From an uncultured bacterium (GTDB taxonomy: Bacteria; Patescibacteriota; Minisyncoccia; Phycocordibacterales; PALSA-1337): DNA of 8,944 nucleotides. The notes under the pieces were generated by a model, which did no database searches, had not been told where the DNA came from, and was given only the letters and a program-made list of their open reading frames with translations. The translations under genes and the position numbers were made by a program. The DNA lies in contig CAIQCA010000031.1 in assembly GCA_903870235.1 (NCBI GenBank), positions 1-8,944 of the forward strand. Direction: 5' to 3'. This document shows, piece after piece, positions 1 through 6,212 of this stretch (position 1 is the stretch's first letter; each line of letters opens with the position of its first letter).

Positions 1-212
1 CTTATACCAAAGCGATTATCAAAAGAGTCAAGAGAATATAATATTGGTTGTGAACAAGGTCCAGGAGGGGATACCACGTTTGTGGCGTACTCTACTATCG
101 GTTGAATGATTGGTTGGCCGAATTCTCTTATTTGAGTTTGGAAGTAAAATACGCATCCAATTAATATAAGGGTTATGATCAGACCACATATTAACTTTGC
201 TTTAGGATTCAT
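1..212 (-). CDS. Partial membrane-anchored protein, matrixin-like metalloprotease candidate (N-terminus only)
   Basis: The frame is open from an ATG at 212 leftward to the window edge (70 codons, no stop). The product starts with a short basic stretch and a hydrophobic segment at about residues 7-24, serving as a signal anchor. LIGC at 17-20 resembles a lipobox, but the hydrophobic run continues past the Cys, so a membrane anchor is more likely. Residues 57-70 (PCSQPILYSLDSFDNRFGI region) resemble the start of extracytoplasmic proteins common in Parcubacteria that carry a matrixin-type zinc metalloprotease domain further on. That resemblance is from memory, and the HExxH site would lie outside the window. 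The gene is divergent from the pilin-like gene on its right, with a 14-bp palindrome and a TATACT box between them. No Shine-Dalgarno precedes the ATG. Confidence is good that it is a gene and low for the enzymatic role. Confidence 0.6.
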   Translation of the reverse strand, partial: MNPKAKLICGLIITLILIGCVFYFQTQIREFGQPIIQPIVEYATNVVSPPGPCSQPILYSLDSFDNRFGI

Positions 213-222
213 TGGGTTGGTA

Positions 223-236
223 ATAGTATATACTAT
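223..236. promoter_or_regulatory. Palindromic divergent promoter region
   Basis: ATAGTATATACTAT is a perfect 14-bp palindrome between two divergent genes. It contains TATACT (a -10 match) on both strands: 229-234 on plus and 230-225 on minus. The minus copy would start transcription near 218, only about 6 nt before the ATG at 212. It may be a symmetric bidirectional -10 element or a repressor operator. Sequence alone cannot separate these. Confidence 0.4.
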
Positions 237-247
237 ATTTGCGTTTA

Positions 248-256
248 TGCTAAAAT
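248..256 (+). promoter_or_regulatory. Extended -10 promoter of the small pilin-like gene
   Basis: TGCTAAAAT matches an extended -10 (TGn plus TAAAAT at 251-256). No clear -35 is seen. The predicted transcription start is near 263. That places the TTG at 265 eight bases after the -10, the same geometry as other genes in the window that look leaderless. Confidence 0.4.
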
Positions 257-258
257 GA

Positions 259-516
259 TTGCAATTGATTTTTGTGCAAAACTCTCAATATTTAAAATTC
301 AATCGCGGGTATATTGGTTTGTTAATGATTTTAATAGCAGTTGCGATAATTGCGATTTTAGCAGTTATACAATTTGAAAGATTGGGTTACGGTAAAAATT
401 CAACTGTATCGATTCCAGGCGAGGCTACTTCGACAGATTCACTAACTCCTATTGAGCGCGCCCAAAATGTAAAAAAACTTATTGAAACACGTGATCAAAA
501 TATGTTGAACCAGTGA
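259..516 (+). CDS. Small single-pass membrane protein with pilin-like N-terminal helix
   Basis: The frame encodes 85 residues if started at TTG 259, or 83 at TTG 265, which fits the extended -10 better. An in-frame stop sits directly before 259, so the start cannot lie upstream. Residues 16-38 read RGYIGLL followed by an Ile/Val/Ala-rich helix, resembling a type IV prepilin N-terminus. It lacks the glutamate at mature position 5 that true prepilins have, so processing by the prepilin peptidase is doubtful. The C-terminal half is hydrophilic, with a helical tail rich in K/E/Q (about residues 62-85). No Shine-Dalgarno is visible. Similar short membrane proteins are frequent in Parcubacterial genomes. 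Their role is unknown, and I do not assign one. The next feature downstream is tRNA-Cys, 118 bp away. Confidence 0.6.
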   Translation: MQLIFVQNSQYLKFNRGYIGLLMILIAVAIIAILAVIQFERLGYGKNSTVSIPGEATSTDSLTPIERAQNVKKLIETRDQNMLNQ

Positions 517-634
517 TCTGTTTTTGGGGTGTATTTCGGTATGTGGTTTTTGGGTGGACTAAAGGCTCAAAAATAGATAGAATCAAGCCATCGCCAAACG
601 TTAGAGGATGAGCGGGGTATAGGGCGTATTTTAT

Positions 635-706
635 GGCCACGTAGACAAGTGGTAAGTCGGCAGTCTGCAAAACTGCTATGCGTGGGTTCGATTCCCACCG
701 TGGCCT
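635..706 (+). tRNA. tRNA-Cys (anticodon GCA)
   Basis: All four arms can be drawn by eye. The acceptor stem is GGCCACG 635-641 with CGTGGCC 699-705. The D stem is GAC 644-646 with GTC 656-658. The anticodon stem is GCAGT 660-664 with ACTGC 672-676 around the loop CTGCAAA, anticodon GCA at 667-669. The variable loop is five bases, and the T arm is GTGGG 682-686 with CCCAC 694-698 around TTCGATT. The discriminator base is T706, matching the U73 identity element of cysteine tRNAs. The 3' CCA is not encoded (the sequence continues CAA), so it must be added after transcription. No obvious terminator for this strand follows. Confidence 0.97.
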
Positions 707-724
707 CAAAATAGTTTGTATAAA

Positions 725-758
725 TAAAAAAACGCCATTCCGAGTGATCGGAACAGCG
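725..758 (-). terminator. Rho-independent terminator of the leftward 68-residue gene
   Basis: Read on the minus strand, CGCTGTTCCGA (758-748) pairs with TCGGAATGGCG (743-733) in an 11-bp stem with two G-T pairs and a TCAC loop, followed at once by an eight-base T run (732-725). It lies 22 bp past the stop at 781 and shields the tRNA-Cys gene from leftward transcription. Confidence 0.9.
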
Positions 759-780
759 CTTTATGAATCGGGTAAAACCG

Positions 781-987
781 TTAATCTCCCATGGACGAGA
801 ATGGCTTTGTCGGCGCATGAGGGACTCCTGGCGTCCGGTGGCTGGTATTTCTGAGTGAACGTGGGAACAATCCCCTGGATTCACTGGCAATCTTGGCGGC
901 CAGGACACTGTCTGATTCACCGACAGGTGCCTTCGGTTTTGTCTCCGTAGGAACCGGCTTTTGTTCGGGTACTTTTGGATCTTGCAT
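781..987 (-). CDS. Small proline-rich hypothetical protein with strong Shine-Dalgarno
   Basis: This is a 68-residue protein. The frame is open further upstream, but the ATG at 987 is preferred because AGGAGGAAA lies just before it on the minus strand, a near-perfect ribosome binding site. An extended -10 (TGCTATAAT, 1032-1024) sits upstream, and a strong terminator (758-725) closes the unit, so it is a complete monocistronic gene. The product has no membrane segment. Residues 2-24 are rich in Pro, Lys and Glu, the middle (about 25-40) could form a short helix, and the C-terminal third is basic with Ser, Arg, His and Pro, ending SSMGD. It is probably intrinsically disordered. I do not recognise a family. 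The strong Shine-Dalgarno sets it apart from every other gene here. It is divergent from dnaG, with 117 bp between the two start codons. Confidence 0.72.
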   Translation of the reverse strand: MQDPKVPEQKPVPTETKPKAPVGESDSVLAAKIASESRGLFPRSLRNTSHRTPGVPHAPTKPFSSMGD

Positions 988-988
988 A

Positions 989-999
989 TTTTCCTCCTG
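989..999 (-). promoter_or_regulatory. Strong ribosome binding site deciding the start at 987
   Basis: On the minus strand the bases before the ATG read CAGGAGGAAAAT. The AGGAGG core is complementary to the canonical 16S 3' end and optimally spaced. No comparable site precedes dnaG, rpoD, the prepilins or the accessory genes. Confidence 0.85.
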
Positions 1000-1023
1000 G
1001 CACAACAATAACACATAAATATT

Positions 1024-1032
1024 ATTATAGCA
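1024..1032 (-). promoter_or_regulatory. Extended -10 promoter of the 68-residue gene
   Basis: On the minus strand, TGCTATAAT is a perfect extended -10 element. The predicted start is near 1017, giving a leader of about 30 nt that contains the Shine-Dalgarno. No convincing -35 is visible, as expected for extended -10 promoters. Confidence 0.65.
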
Positions 1033-1092
1033 ATAGCTCGACAAGGCAGACGAAGATCGTTAGTAAAGTTCTGGTATTGAACCAATTTGGGC

Positions 1093-1098
1093 TATAAT
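1093..1098 (+). promoter_or_regulatory. -10 box of dnaG, positioned for a leaderless mRNA
   Basis: This is a consensus TATAAT. Only six bases separate it from the ATG at 1105, so transcription would be expected to start at or next to the A of the start codon. The best -35 at 17-18 bp spacing is a weak TTCTGG (1069-1074). Confidence 0.6.
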
Positions 1099-1104
1099 AG
1101 CCCC

Positions 1105-2985
1105 ATGAACCGCACTACTGTAGAACAGATAAAAGAGCGACTACCCGTGGATGTGGTGGTTGGTTCTTATGTGAAGTTGGACAAGGCTGGTAAATCCTAC
1201 AAAGCCAAGTGTCCTTTTCATAATGAAAAGTCGCCATCTTTTTTTGTGTCACCAGATCGTGGCGGTTATTATTGTTTCGGTTGCGGCGCCAAAGGAGATA
1301 TTTTTTCTTTCGTGGAACAGTTTGAAGGGTTGGATTTTCGTGGTGCATTAAAAATATTGGCAGAGCGTGCCGGTGTGCCGCTTGTATATGATCAGAAAGC
1401 CGATAGTGAACGGGATCGCCAATTTCAATTGATGGAGCTAGCAACCGTATATTTTGAAGAACAATTTAAGAAATCAAAAGAAGTACAGGATTATATGAAA
1501 AGCCGCGGAATTACTGACACTAGTCGAAAAGATTTTCGTATTGGTTGGGCTCCAGAGGGTTGGAGGAATCTAGCAACATATTTGAAAGGAAAAGGCTGGA
1601 GTGACGCAATGATGGAAAAAGTTGGGCTAGTTAAGGCTAAGGAAGAGGACGCGGAAATAGTGGACTCCAAGACGGCAGCCATTTCTGCGTCTTCACATTA
1701 TTATGATCGTTTTCGTGGTCGTGTCATGTTTCCGATCACTGACTCTAGTGGTCGAGTGATCGCTTTCACCGGACGTATCTTGAAAGACGATGGTAAGTCG
1801 GCGAAATATTTGAATAGTCCAGACAGCCCGCTCTATGATAAATCTATGGTTCTCTATGGTTTGGATAAAGCAAAGAGCGAAATTCGTCGCATGGGCTATT
1901 CTATATTTGTCGAAGGTCAAATGGATCTGATCATGTCTCACCAGGCTGGTATAAAGAACACTGTGGCGGCCTCTGGCACGGCTCTGGGGGATGAGGCGAT
2001 AAATGAGCAGGGAGTTGTCAGTAACCTTGGCCTTGTACGTCGTTTGTCACCAAATGTGATAATAGCTTTTGATTCGGATTCAGCTGGTCGTAAAGCTGCT
2101 TTGCGTGCCTCCGGGATAGCTCTTTCTCTTGGGATGGATGTGAAGATTGCTGACATCGTCGGTGGAAAAGACCCTGCAGATTTGGTGAAAGAAGACATTG
2201 AAAAATGGAAAACTGTTTTGCGTAATGCTAAGCCGGTTGTGGAGTTCGAACTTGGCAATGTCATACAAGATTTTGGTGGAGCAGAGATGGTTGGTAAGAC
2301 CGGGAATGCCAACGCTCGTAAACTTCCGCACGCTATTCTCGAACGTGTTTTGCCACTTTTGGCGCGTATAGAGAGTGCCAGTGATCAGTCGTATTTCGTA
2401 GGTTTGATTGGAGATAAAGCTTCTATACCAACAGATGCTATTTGGCAGGATTTGAAGATGGTTATCAAGAAACAAAAGGAGAAAGAAGCTGCCAGGCCGA
2501 CTTCTCTAAGCTCGGCCGCTCAGAGCACAGTTTCTTCAGGTAAAGCCAGTACAAATTTTAATGATGGTTCCATGCATCGCATGGATCTGGCAGAACGCCA
2601 ACTCTTTGGCATTATTTACATTATGGAAAAAGTTTCCAATGACTCACCACACCTGGTTGAACCAGCTGCTGAATATCGTAAACAGTTAAAAACTATTGCT
2701 GGAGACTTATATGAAGAGAAATCTGCTCACGCGGAGTCTATCAAGAATGATTTGATGTTTGAGGCCGAAGAATATTTTGGTACAGATGAGAGTAATTGGA
2801 ATCGTCACATGAAAGAGCTCCTCGTGAACTTCGAGGAAGACGTTATCAATGTGGATCTATTCCAGGCTATGCAAGAGTTGCGCTCCGCTGAGAAGGCTGG
2901 CAATCATATTTTAGCCCAAGAATGTGCTAAGAAGTGCCAGGTATTGTCTATGAGGAAGGCAGAGATTTTGAAGAAAAGGACCTAA
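1105..2985 (+). CDS. dnaG: DNA primase DnaG
   Basis: DnaG makes the RNA primers for chromosome replication and works with the replicative helicase at the fork. The 626-residue product has the full bacterial layout. The CHC2 zinc finger uses Cys36, His39, Cys57 and Cys60 (CPFHNEKSPSF and YYCFGCGAKGD). The RNA polymerase-like basic region is near residues 202-224 (RFRGRVMFPI). The TOPRIM domain carries Glu270 and Asp274 in EGQMD, with Asp323 and Asp325 in AFDSDSAGR. A divergent C-terminal part (about 430-626) corresponds to the linker and helicase-binding domain. The ATG at 1105 is chosen over an in-frame TTG at 1087 because the -10 box TATAAT lies between them, and family N-termini begin close to the zinc finger. 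No Shine-Dalgarno precedes it, which suggests leaderless translation. rpoD follows after 207 bp, the common dnaG-rpoD order, without rpsU. Confidence 0.97.
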   Translation: MNRTTVEQIKERLPVDVVVGSYVKLDKAGKSYKAKCPFHNEKSPSFFVSPDRGGYYCFGCGAKGDIFSFVEQFEGLDFRGALKILAERAGVPLVYDQKADSERDRQFQLMELATVYFEEQFKKSKEVQDYMKSRGITDTSRKDFRIGWAPEGWRNLATYLKGKGWSDAMMEKVGLVKAKEEDAEIVDSKTAAISASSHYYDRFRGRVMFPITDSSGRVIAFTGRILKDDGKSAKYLNSPDSPLYDKSMVLYGLDKAKSEIRRMGYSIFVEGQMDLIMSHQAGIKNTVAASGTALGDEAINEQGVVSNLGLVRRLSPNVIIAFDSDSAGRKAALRASGIALSLGMDVKIADIVGGKDPADLVKEDIEKWKTVLRNAKPVVEFELGNVIQDFGGAEMVGKTGNANARKLPHAILERVLPLLARIESASDQSYFVGLIGDKASIPTDAIWQDLKMVIKKQKEKEAARPTSLSSAAQSTVSSGKASTNFNDGSMHRMDLAERQLFGIIYIMEKVSNDSPHLVEPAAEYRKQLKTIAGDLYEEKSAHAESIKNDLMFEAEEYFGTDESNWNRHMKELLVNFEEDVINVDLFQAMQELRSAEKAGNHILAQECAKKCQVLSMRKAEILKKRT

Positions 2986-3033
2986 GGCGCTCGAAAGTAT
3001 ATAGGTTTATTAAGAGGTGGATAAACTGCTCCC

Positions 3034-3062
3034 TTGCATTGTAGCCAGTTTTCTCGTACAAT
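3034..3062 (+). promoter_or_regulatory. Sigma-70 type promoter of rpoD
   Basis: TTGCAT (3034-3039) and TACAAT (3057-3062) are separated by exactly 17 bp, the best -35/-10 pair in the window. Predicted transcription start is near 3069, leaving a leader of about 124 nt before the ATG at 3193. Confidence 0.65.
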
Positions 3063-3074
3063 CTTGTCTATTGT

Positions 3075-3121
3075 GTTAATTGCCCATAGCCCATAGATGG
3101 TTATGAATGGCATATATTAAC
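3075..3121 (+). promoter_or_regulatory. Stem-loop in the rpoD leader
   Basis: GTTAAT (3075-3080) pairs with ATTAAC (3116-3121), and TGCC (3081-3084) with GGCA (3109-3112) across a three-base bulge. The loop contains a smaller CCAT/ATGG hairpin. It begins about six bases after the predicted start of the rpoD transcript, so it would form at the 5' end and could affect stability or translation. The rest of the 2986-3192 gap is AT-rich, and no gene is seen in it. Confidence 0.35.
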
Positions 3122-3192
3122 TCGAGATACCTAAGTTAGTGATCCCTGTTCGTCTAATTTTATCTTATTTTAATAATTTTTAGTCTCAAAAT

Positions 3193-4440
3193 ATGAGCAA
3201 AACAAAAAAGACGGTCAAGAAAGCCCGTAAGAATATTCGCGTCAAGTCCAAGAAGGTTAAGAAAACGGCCAAGAAGACAGGTAAATCTGGCAAGTCCGCT
3301 AAGTCTGGTAGACGTGATATTGTCGGAAAGACCAAAGGTGGTTCCAATACAGCAAAAAGTTCTAAACAGAATTTTGAACAGCGAGCAAATAAACTTATCG
3401 AGAAAGGTCGCAGTCGCGGTTTCGTGACTTATGATGAGATTTTGAAGGAGTTTCCTCAGATTGAAAATGACATCATGTTCCTCGATGAGCTCTATGCGAA
3501 GTTCACATCTGCTAACGTTGACGTGCTTGAAGGTGGAGGACTTCTCGAAGTTGAAGAGTTGAAAGACAAGAAACATCAGCCGCATATCGGACGTGGTGCT
3601 GATTCTGCTTATGATTCGATCCAGATGTATCTGCGTGAGATTGGTCAATATCCTCTCATTAATGCCGCTATGGAAAAGGAGCTCGCTAAGCGCATTCAAA
3701 ATGAAGATAAGGAAGCTAAGAATCTCTTGGCAAAAGCTAACCTACGACTAGTTGTTTCTATTGCTAAAAAGTATGTTGGACGAAGCCCAGATTTGACCTT
3801 GTTGGATCTTATTCAGGAGGGGAATCTCGGTCTTTTCCGAGCAGTTGATAAGTTCGATTGGACCAAAGGTTATAAGTTTTCCACATACGCTACTTGGTGG
3901 ATCCGTCAGGCCATCACTCGTGCTCTAGCTGACCAGTCGCGAACTATTCGTGTACCAGTGCACATGGTTGAGACCATTGCCAAATATAAACAAGTTGTCA
4001 GGCGTTTGTCTCAGGATCTTGGTCGCGAACCATTACCAGATGAGATAGCTATTGAAATGGGTCTAGAAGTAGAAAAAATCTATCAGATCGAGAAGATCGA
4101 ACAAGATGTTCTTTCTCTAGAGACCCCAGTTGGAGATGATAGTGATGATGGTAAGTCTACTCTTCAGGATTTCATTGCTGATGACAAGATCTTGTCACCA
4201 GATCAGGAATCCTCACGCCGCATCCTACGCGATCAAGTGAATTCCATCTTGAATGATCTTTCCGAAAAGGAACGTAAAATTCTAGAGATGAGACATGGCC
4301 TAAATGATGGCATTACTCATACTCTTGAGGAAGTAGGTCGTGAATTTGGTGTTACTCGCGAGCGCATCCGTCAGATTGAAGCCAAGGCGCACGAGCGTAT
4401 CCGTCAGCATGATCAGGCCGCTAAATTGAAGAATTATTAA
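3193..4440 (+). CDS. rpoD: RNA polymerase primary sigma factor (RpoD/SigA family)
   Basis: This group 1 sigma-70 factor directs RNA polymerase to housekeeping promoters. Of 415 residues, 1-58 form an unusual tail made mostly of Lys, Ser, Gly and Thr. Region 1.1 follows at about 62-112, then region 1.2 at 140-172 ([16 protein letters not shown]). Region 2 spans about 180-250 with [11 protein letters not shown] and [14 protein letters not shown], the -10 recognition and melting elements. Region 3 starts with [11 protein letters not shown] at 252-262, and region 4 covers about 347-405 with the -35-binding helix-turn-helix [20 protein letters not shown]. Every residue block expected of a primary sigma factor is present. 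No non-conserved region of the E. coli type lies between 1.2 and 2. No Shine-Dalgarno precedes the ATG. The gene has its own promoter and ends at a strong terminator, so it is a transcription unit separate from the genes on its right. Confidence 0.97.
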   Translation: MSKTKKTVKKARKNIRVKSKKVKKTAKKTGKSGKSAKSGRRDIVGKTKGGSNTAKSSKQNFEQRANKLIEKGRSRGFVTYDEILKEFPQIENDIMFLDELYAKFTSANVDVLEGGGLLEVEELKDKKHQPHIGRGADSAYDSIQMYLREIGQYPLINAAMEKELAKRIQNEDKEAKNLLAKANLRLVVSIAKKYVGRSPDLTLLDLIQEGNLGLFRAVDKFDWTKGYKFSTYATWWIRQAITRALADQSRTIRVPVHMVETIAKYKQVVRRLSQDLGREPLPDEIAIEMGLEVEKIYQIEKIEQDVLSLETPVGDDSDDGKSTLQDFIADDKILSPDQESSRRILRDQVNSILNDLSEKERKILEMRHGLNDGITHTLEEVGREFGVTRERIRQIEAKAHERIRQHDQAAKLKNY

Positions 4441-4455
4441 TCGGTTTATTCACTT

Positions 4456-4489
4456 AAAAATTGAGCCAAGATATTGGCTCAATTTTTTT
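4456..4489 (+). terminator. Rho-independent terminator of rpoD
   Basis: This is a 14-bp perfect stem (4456-4469 with 4474-4487, core TTGAGCCAA/TTGGCTCAA) with a four-base loop and a T tract of seven. It starts 16 bp after the rpoD stop. The A run on its 5' side could make it work in both directions. Confidence 0.93.
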
Positions 4490-4535
4490 CTTTTATTATC
4501 CCCACCCACCTTTATTTCCTCTCTCTAGTAGGGAA

Positions 4536-4544
4536 TGCTATACT
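4536..4544 (+). promoter_or_regulatory. Extended -10 promoter of the first prepilin gene
   Basis: TGCTATACT matches the extended -10 pattern. The predicted start near 4551 gives a 30-nt leader without a Shine-Dalgarno. A second TATA-rich stretch (4570-4577) lies directly before the ATG at 4581. It is similar to the bases upstream of the second prepilin gene (8754-8768), so the true promoter is uncertain. Confidence 0.4.
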
Positions 4545-4580
4545 TAGCCGTATTACAACCTCTAACACATATATAAACAG

Positions 4581-5882
4581 ATGTCTTTACTAAATAAGCC
4601 ACCAGTATATTTTCGTACAAAGAGTAAACATAGCGTCTTGAAGTACGGCCTCACCCCCTTCTCATCCTCCTCCTCCAACCGTGCCTTCACCCTCCTCGAA
4701 ATCCTCCTCGTCGTAGCCATCATAGCCATATTAGCCGGTATAGTCATAGTAGCCATCAATCCAGCCAAACAACTAGGTAATGCCAGAGATGCACAGAGAA
4801 AAAGTGACATAAACACTATATACAAGGCAGCTAACCAATACGTCATAGACCATGGAGTCTTCCCATCGTCTATCACTACCACTCTTACCCCTATATGTGA
4901 CACAGGAGGTAATACACCAGGCACAATCACCTGTACAGACACTATAGACCTGTCAGCTCTAGTCCCTACCTACGTCAATGCTATACCTAGAGACCCCCAA
5001 GCTTCTACTACAGCTGGCTACTCCATAGTTAGATCAGGTTCCAATATATATGTAGAAGCACCCGATACAGAAATCGGCTTCACCTCACAACCCGGCTATT
5101 CATCTACTACCCCCATCGTTGCCTTTGTCGGTAAACTACCGACTAGTTACATCCCACCTGCCGCTACTGGTGGTTACTCTGGAGGAGGAGGTGGTGGGGG
5201 TGGAGGAGGTTTTGAAGCAACGGGCGGAGTAATTACATATGCTGGTGGATACAAAATCCACACATTTACCTCAGATGGAGATTTCAATATAATTAGTGGC
5301 AGTGCAAATGTAGAAGTTCTATTAGTAGGAGGCGGCGGTGGTGGTGGTAGCGAGAGAGCGGGTGGAGGAGCAGGAGGTCAAATTTATTATAATTCCTCAG
5401 TACAAATGACGGCTGGAGATTACGCTATAACGGTCGGCCAAGGAGGGGCGGGAGGTGTTGGTTATGGAGGAGCAGGTTCAGATGGAGGAACATCGAGTAT
5501 TGGGGATATTTATTCGGCTGGTGGAGGACAACCCGGTGCTGGAAATTCTGGAAATCCTGGGTGGAGAGGAATTCCTGGCACTGGAATAAACGGTGGAGGA
5601 AGTGGAGGATATGGTTCGAATGGAGGGGGAGTTAATACGCCAGGTGAAGATGGAAGTTTATACATGTCACAGTACTGGGGAGGCGGAGGGGGAGGGGGAG
5701 GTTGGCAAACGGATGGAAGACCGGGAGGAGCAGGTGGTGGGGGAAGAGGTGGAGATGGTTATTCTCCTCCAGGAAAACCAGGAGATGCAAATACGGGTGG
5801 AGGAGGTGGAGGTTCTAATGGATGGTCTAGCGGTGGTGGTATAGGGGGCTCTGGGATTGTGATAATCAGATATTCTAATTAG
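4581..5882 (+). CDS. Type IV prepilin-like protein fused to a glycine-rich domain
   Basis: A 433-residue surface protein. After a 35-residue leader with a run of five Ser, the class III signal RA|FTLLE sits at 34-40. The cleavage site is Ala35|Phe36 (Ala instead of the usual Gly), Glu40 is the mature Glu5, and 36-60 is the hydrophobic pilin helix. Residues up to about 190 form a small pseudopilin head with two Cys (near 110 and 118-120) that could pair. From about 196 to the end the chain is over a third glycine, with runs of G around LLVGGGGG, AITVGQGGAGG and a final GSGIVIIRYSN. This pattern matches the glycine-rich domain of phage tail and adhesin-like proteins. The likely role is an extracellular minor pilin or adhesin tip, an inference. 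The start is uncertain: a TTG at 4638 would give a 16-residue leader, closer to the second prepilin. Codon use (ATA, CTA, AGA, CTC) differs sharply from dnaG and rpoD. Confidence 0.85.
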   Translation: MSLLNKPPVYFRTKSKHSVLKYGLTPFSSSSSNRAFTLLEILLVVAIIAILAGIVIVAINPAKQLGNARDAQRKSDINTIYKAANQYVIDHGVFPSSITTTLTPICDTGGNTPGTITCTDTIDLSALVPTYVNAIPRDPQASTTAGYSIVRSGSNIYVEAPDTEIGFTSQPGYSSTTPIVAFVGKLPTSYIPPAATGGYSGGGGGGGGGGFEATGGVITYAGGYKIHTFTSDGDFNIISGSANVEVLLVGGGGGGGSERAGGGAGGQIYYNSSVQMTAGDYAITVGQGGAGGVGYGGAGSDGGTSSIGDIYSAGGGQPGAGNSGNPGWRGIPGTGINGGGSGGYGSNGGGVNTPGEDGSLYMSQYWGGGGGGGGWQTDGRPGGAGGGGRGGDGYSPPGKPGDANTGGGGGGSNGWSSGGGIGGSGIVIIRYSN

Positions 5883-5902
5883 TTTTCGGGTTGGATTAGT
5901 GT

Positions 5903-5934
5903 AGTGTATCTCTCTATGGAGAGAACACTTTTTT
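5903..5934 (+). terminator. Rho-independent terminator of the first prepilin gene
   Basis: AGTGT (5903-5907) and TCTCTC (5909-5914) pair with GAGAGA (5919-5924) and ACACT (5925-5929) in an 11-bp stem with one bulged A, followed by six T. It lies 20 bp after the stop codon. Confidence 0.88.
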
Positions 5935-5940
5935 GCATAT

Positions 5941-5957
5941 GTGAACGTCGTGAACCT
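5941..5957. repeat. GTGAACGTY short repeat, copy next to the first leftward fragment
   Basis: GTGAACGTCGTGAACCT holds two 9-bp units. The same sequence recurs at 7985-8011 (three units) and 8606-8614 (one unit). At this copy and at 8606 it directly follows the stop of the leftward 29-codon segment, so it belongs to the larger repeat. Confidence 0.6.
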
Positions 5958-6046
5958 TATGTGAGCATAGAAGCTAGTTGAAATACTTCCTTCCACCTCA
6001 GTAAAGTAGTCTCCACCATGTTCCATCCCAGACTCTGTAAGCTCAC
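5957..6046 (-). pseudogene. Leftward 29-codon C-terminal fragment, copy 1
   Basis: On the minus strand this 90-bp segment reads GTG to TAA without interruption and gives a peptide with VSLQSLGWNMVE near its start and LRWKEVFQLASM near its end. A second copy at 8702-8613 has the same length, the same frame, no gaps and 22 of 29 identical residues. The two differ at 17 bases, 12 of them third positions, and 9 of the 15 changed codons are synonymous. That is the signature of a protein-coding sequence under selection, at least until recently. No start with a ribosome binding site is visible, and sequence similarity begins at the GTG, so it is best read as the 3' end of a truncated gene. A genuine 29-residue peptide starting at GTG cannot be excluded. 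I do not recognise the family. The strand-specific reading was derived by hand from both copies. Confidence 0.55.
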
Positions 6047-6212
6047 AACAGGATTATTTTGTGTGTATTTTTATCAAAATAAACGCTCAGTTGAGCCACA
6101 ATTTAAGGGTTCGAGAAATGAGGTAAACAGTGACCCCTGCGGTGACAGGGAAAACTGGTAAACAGGTAAACACTATATGGTGCTTCATAAATATCTGTGA
6201 CAGGCTGGTTCG
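6047..6212. promoter_or_regulatory. Upstream region of the LexA-like gene with GGTAAACA repeats
   Basis: No gene is seen here. GGTAAACA occurs three times (6122-6129, 6157-6164, 6165-6172), the last two in tandem. Between them is a hairpin CCCTG/CAGGG (6134-6138 and 6145-6149). GTGACAGG appears at 6142 and again at about 6197, just before the ATG at 6213. An 8-bp inverted repeat (TTATTTTG/CAAAATAA) lies at about 6054-6085. The repeats are plausible operator sites, perhaps for the DNA-binding protein encoded next to them. That link is inference. No clear -10 or Shine-Dalgarno stands out. Confidence 0.35.

Noticed and set aside
479..1085. Overlapping minus-strand frames across the tRNA and upstream of dnaG (including 479-709 and 567-1085)
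   Set aside because: They run antisense through tRNA-Cys, and the typical antisense-tRNA peptide appears in the first. The real gene in this stretch is the leftward one at 987-781, in another frame with a ribosome binding site.
1115..2475. Several minus-strand frames inside dnaG
   Set aside because: dnaG itself is unambiguous here. The antisense frames have no start signals and no recognisable protein pattern.
3160..3699. 179-codon minus-strand frame over the 5' part of rpoD
   Set aside because: It is the shadow of the lysine-rich tail and region 1 of the sigma factor. It shows no promoter or ribosome binding site and covers invariant sigma sequence.
4650..4710. CTCCTC/TCATCC pyrimidine-rich tract as a regulatory element
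   Set aside because: It is explained by the codons for the Ser run and FTLLEILL in the prepilin leader. The same amino acids recur in the second prepilin.
4562..4942. Minus-strand frame opposite the first prepilin, and the similar one at 8711-8929
   Set aside because: Their apparent similarity (LAGLMATMTIPAN) is the antisense translation of the conserved prepilin helix. The pilin signature on the plus strand is clear.
5593..6026. Alternative frames in the glycine-rich repeat (5593-5844 plus, 6026-5667 minus)
   Set aside because: Low-complexity GGA/GGT repeats keep all frames open. Only the prepilin frame makes a known domain pattern.
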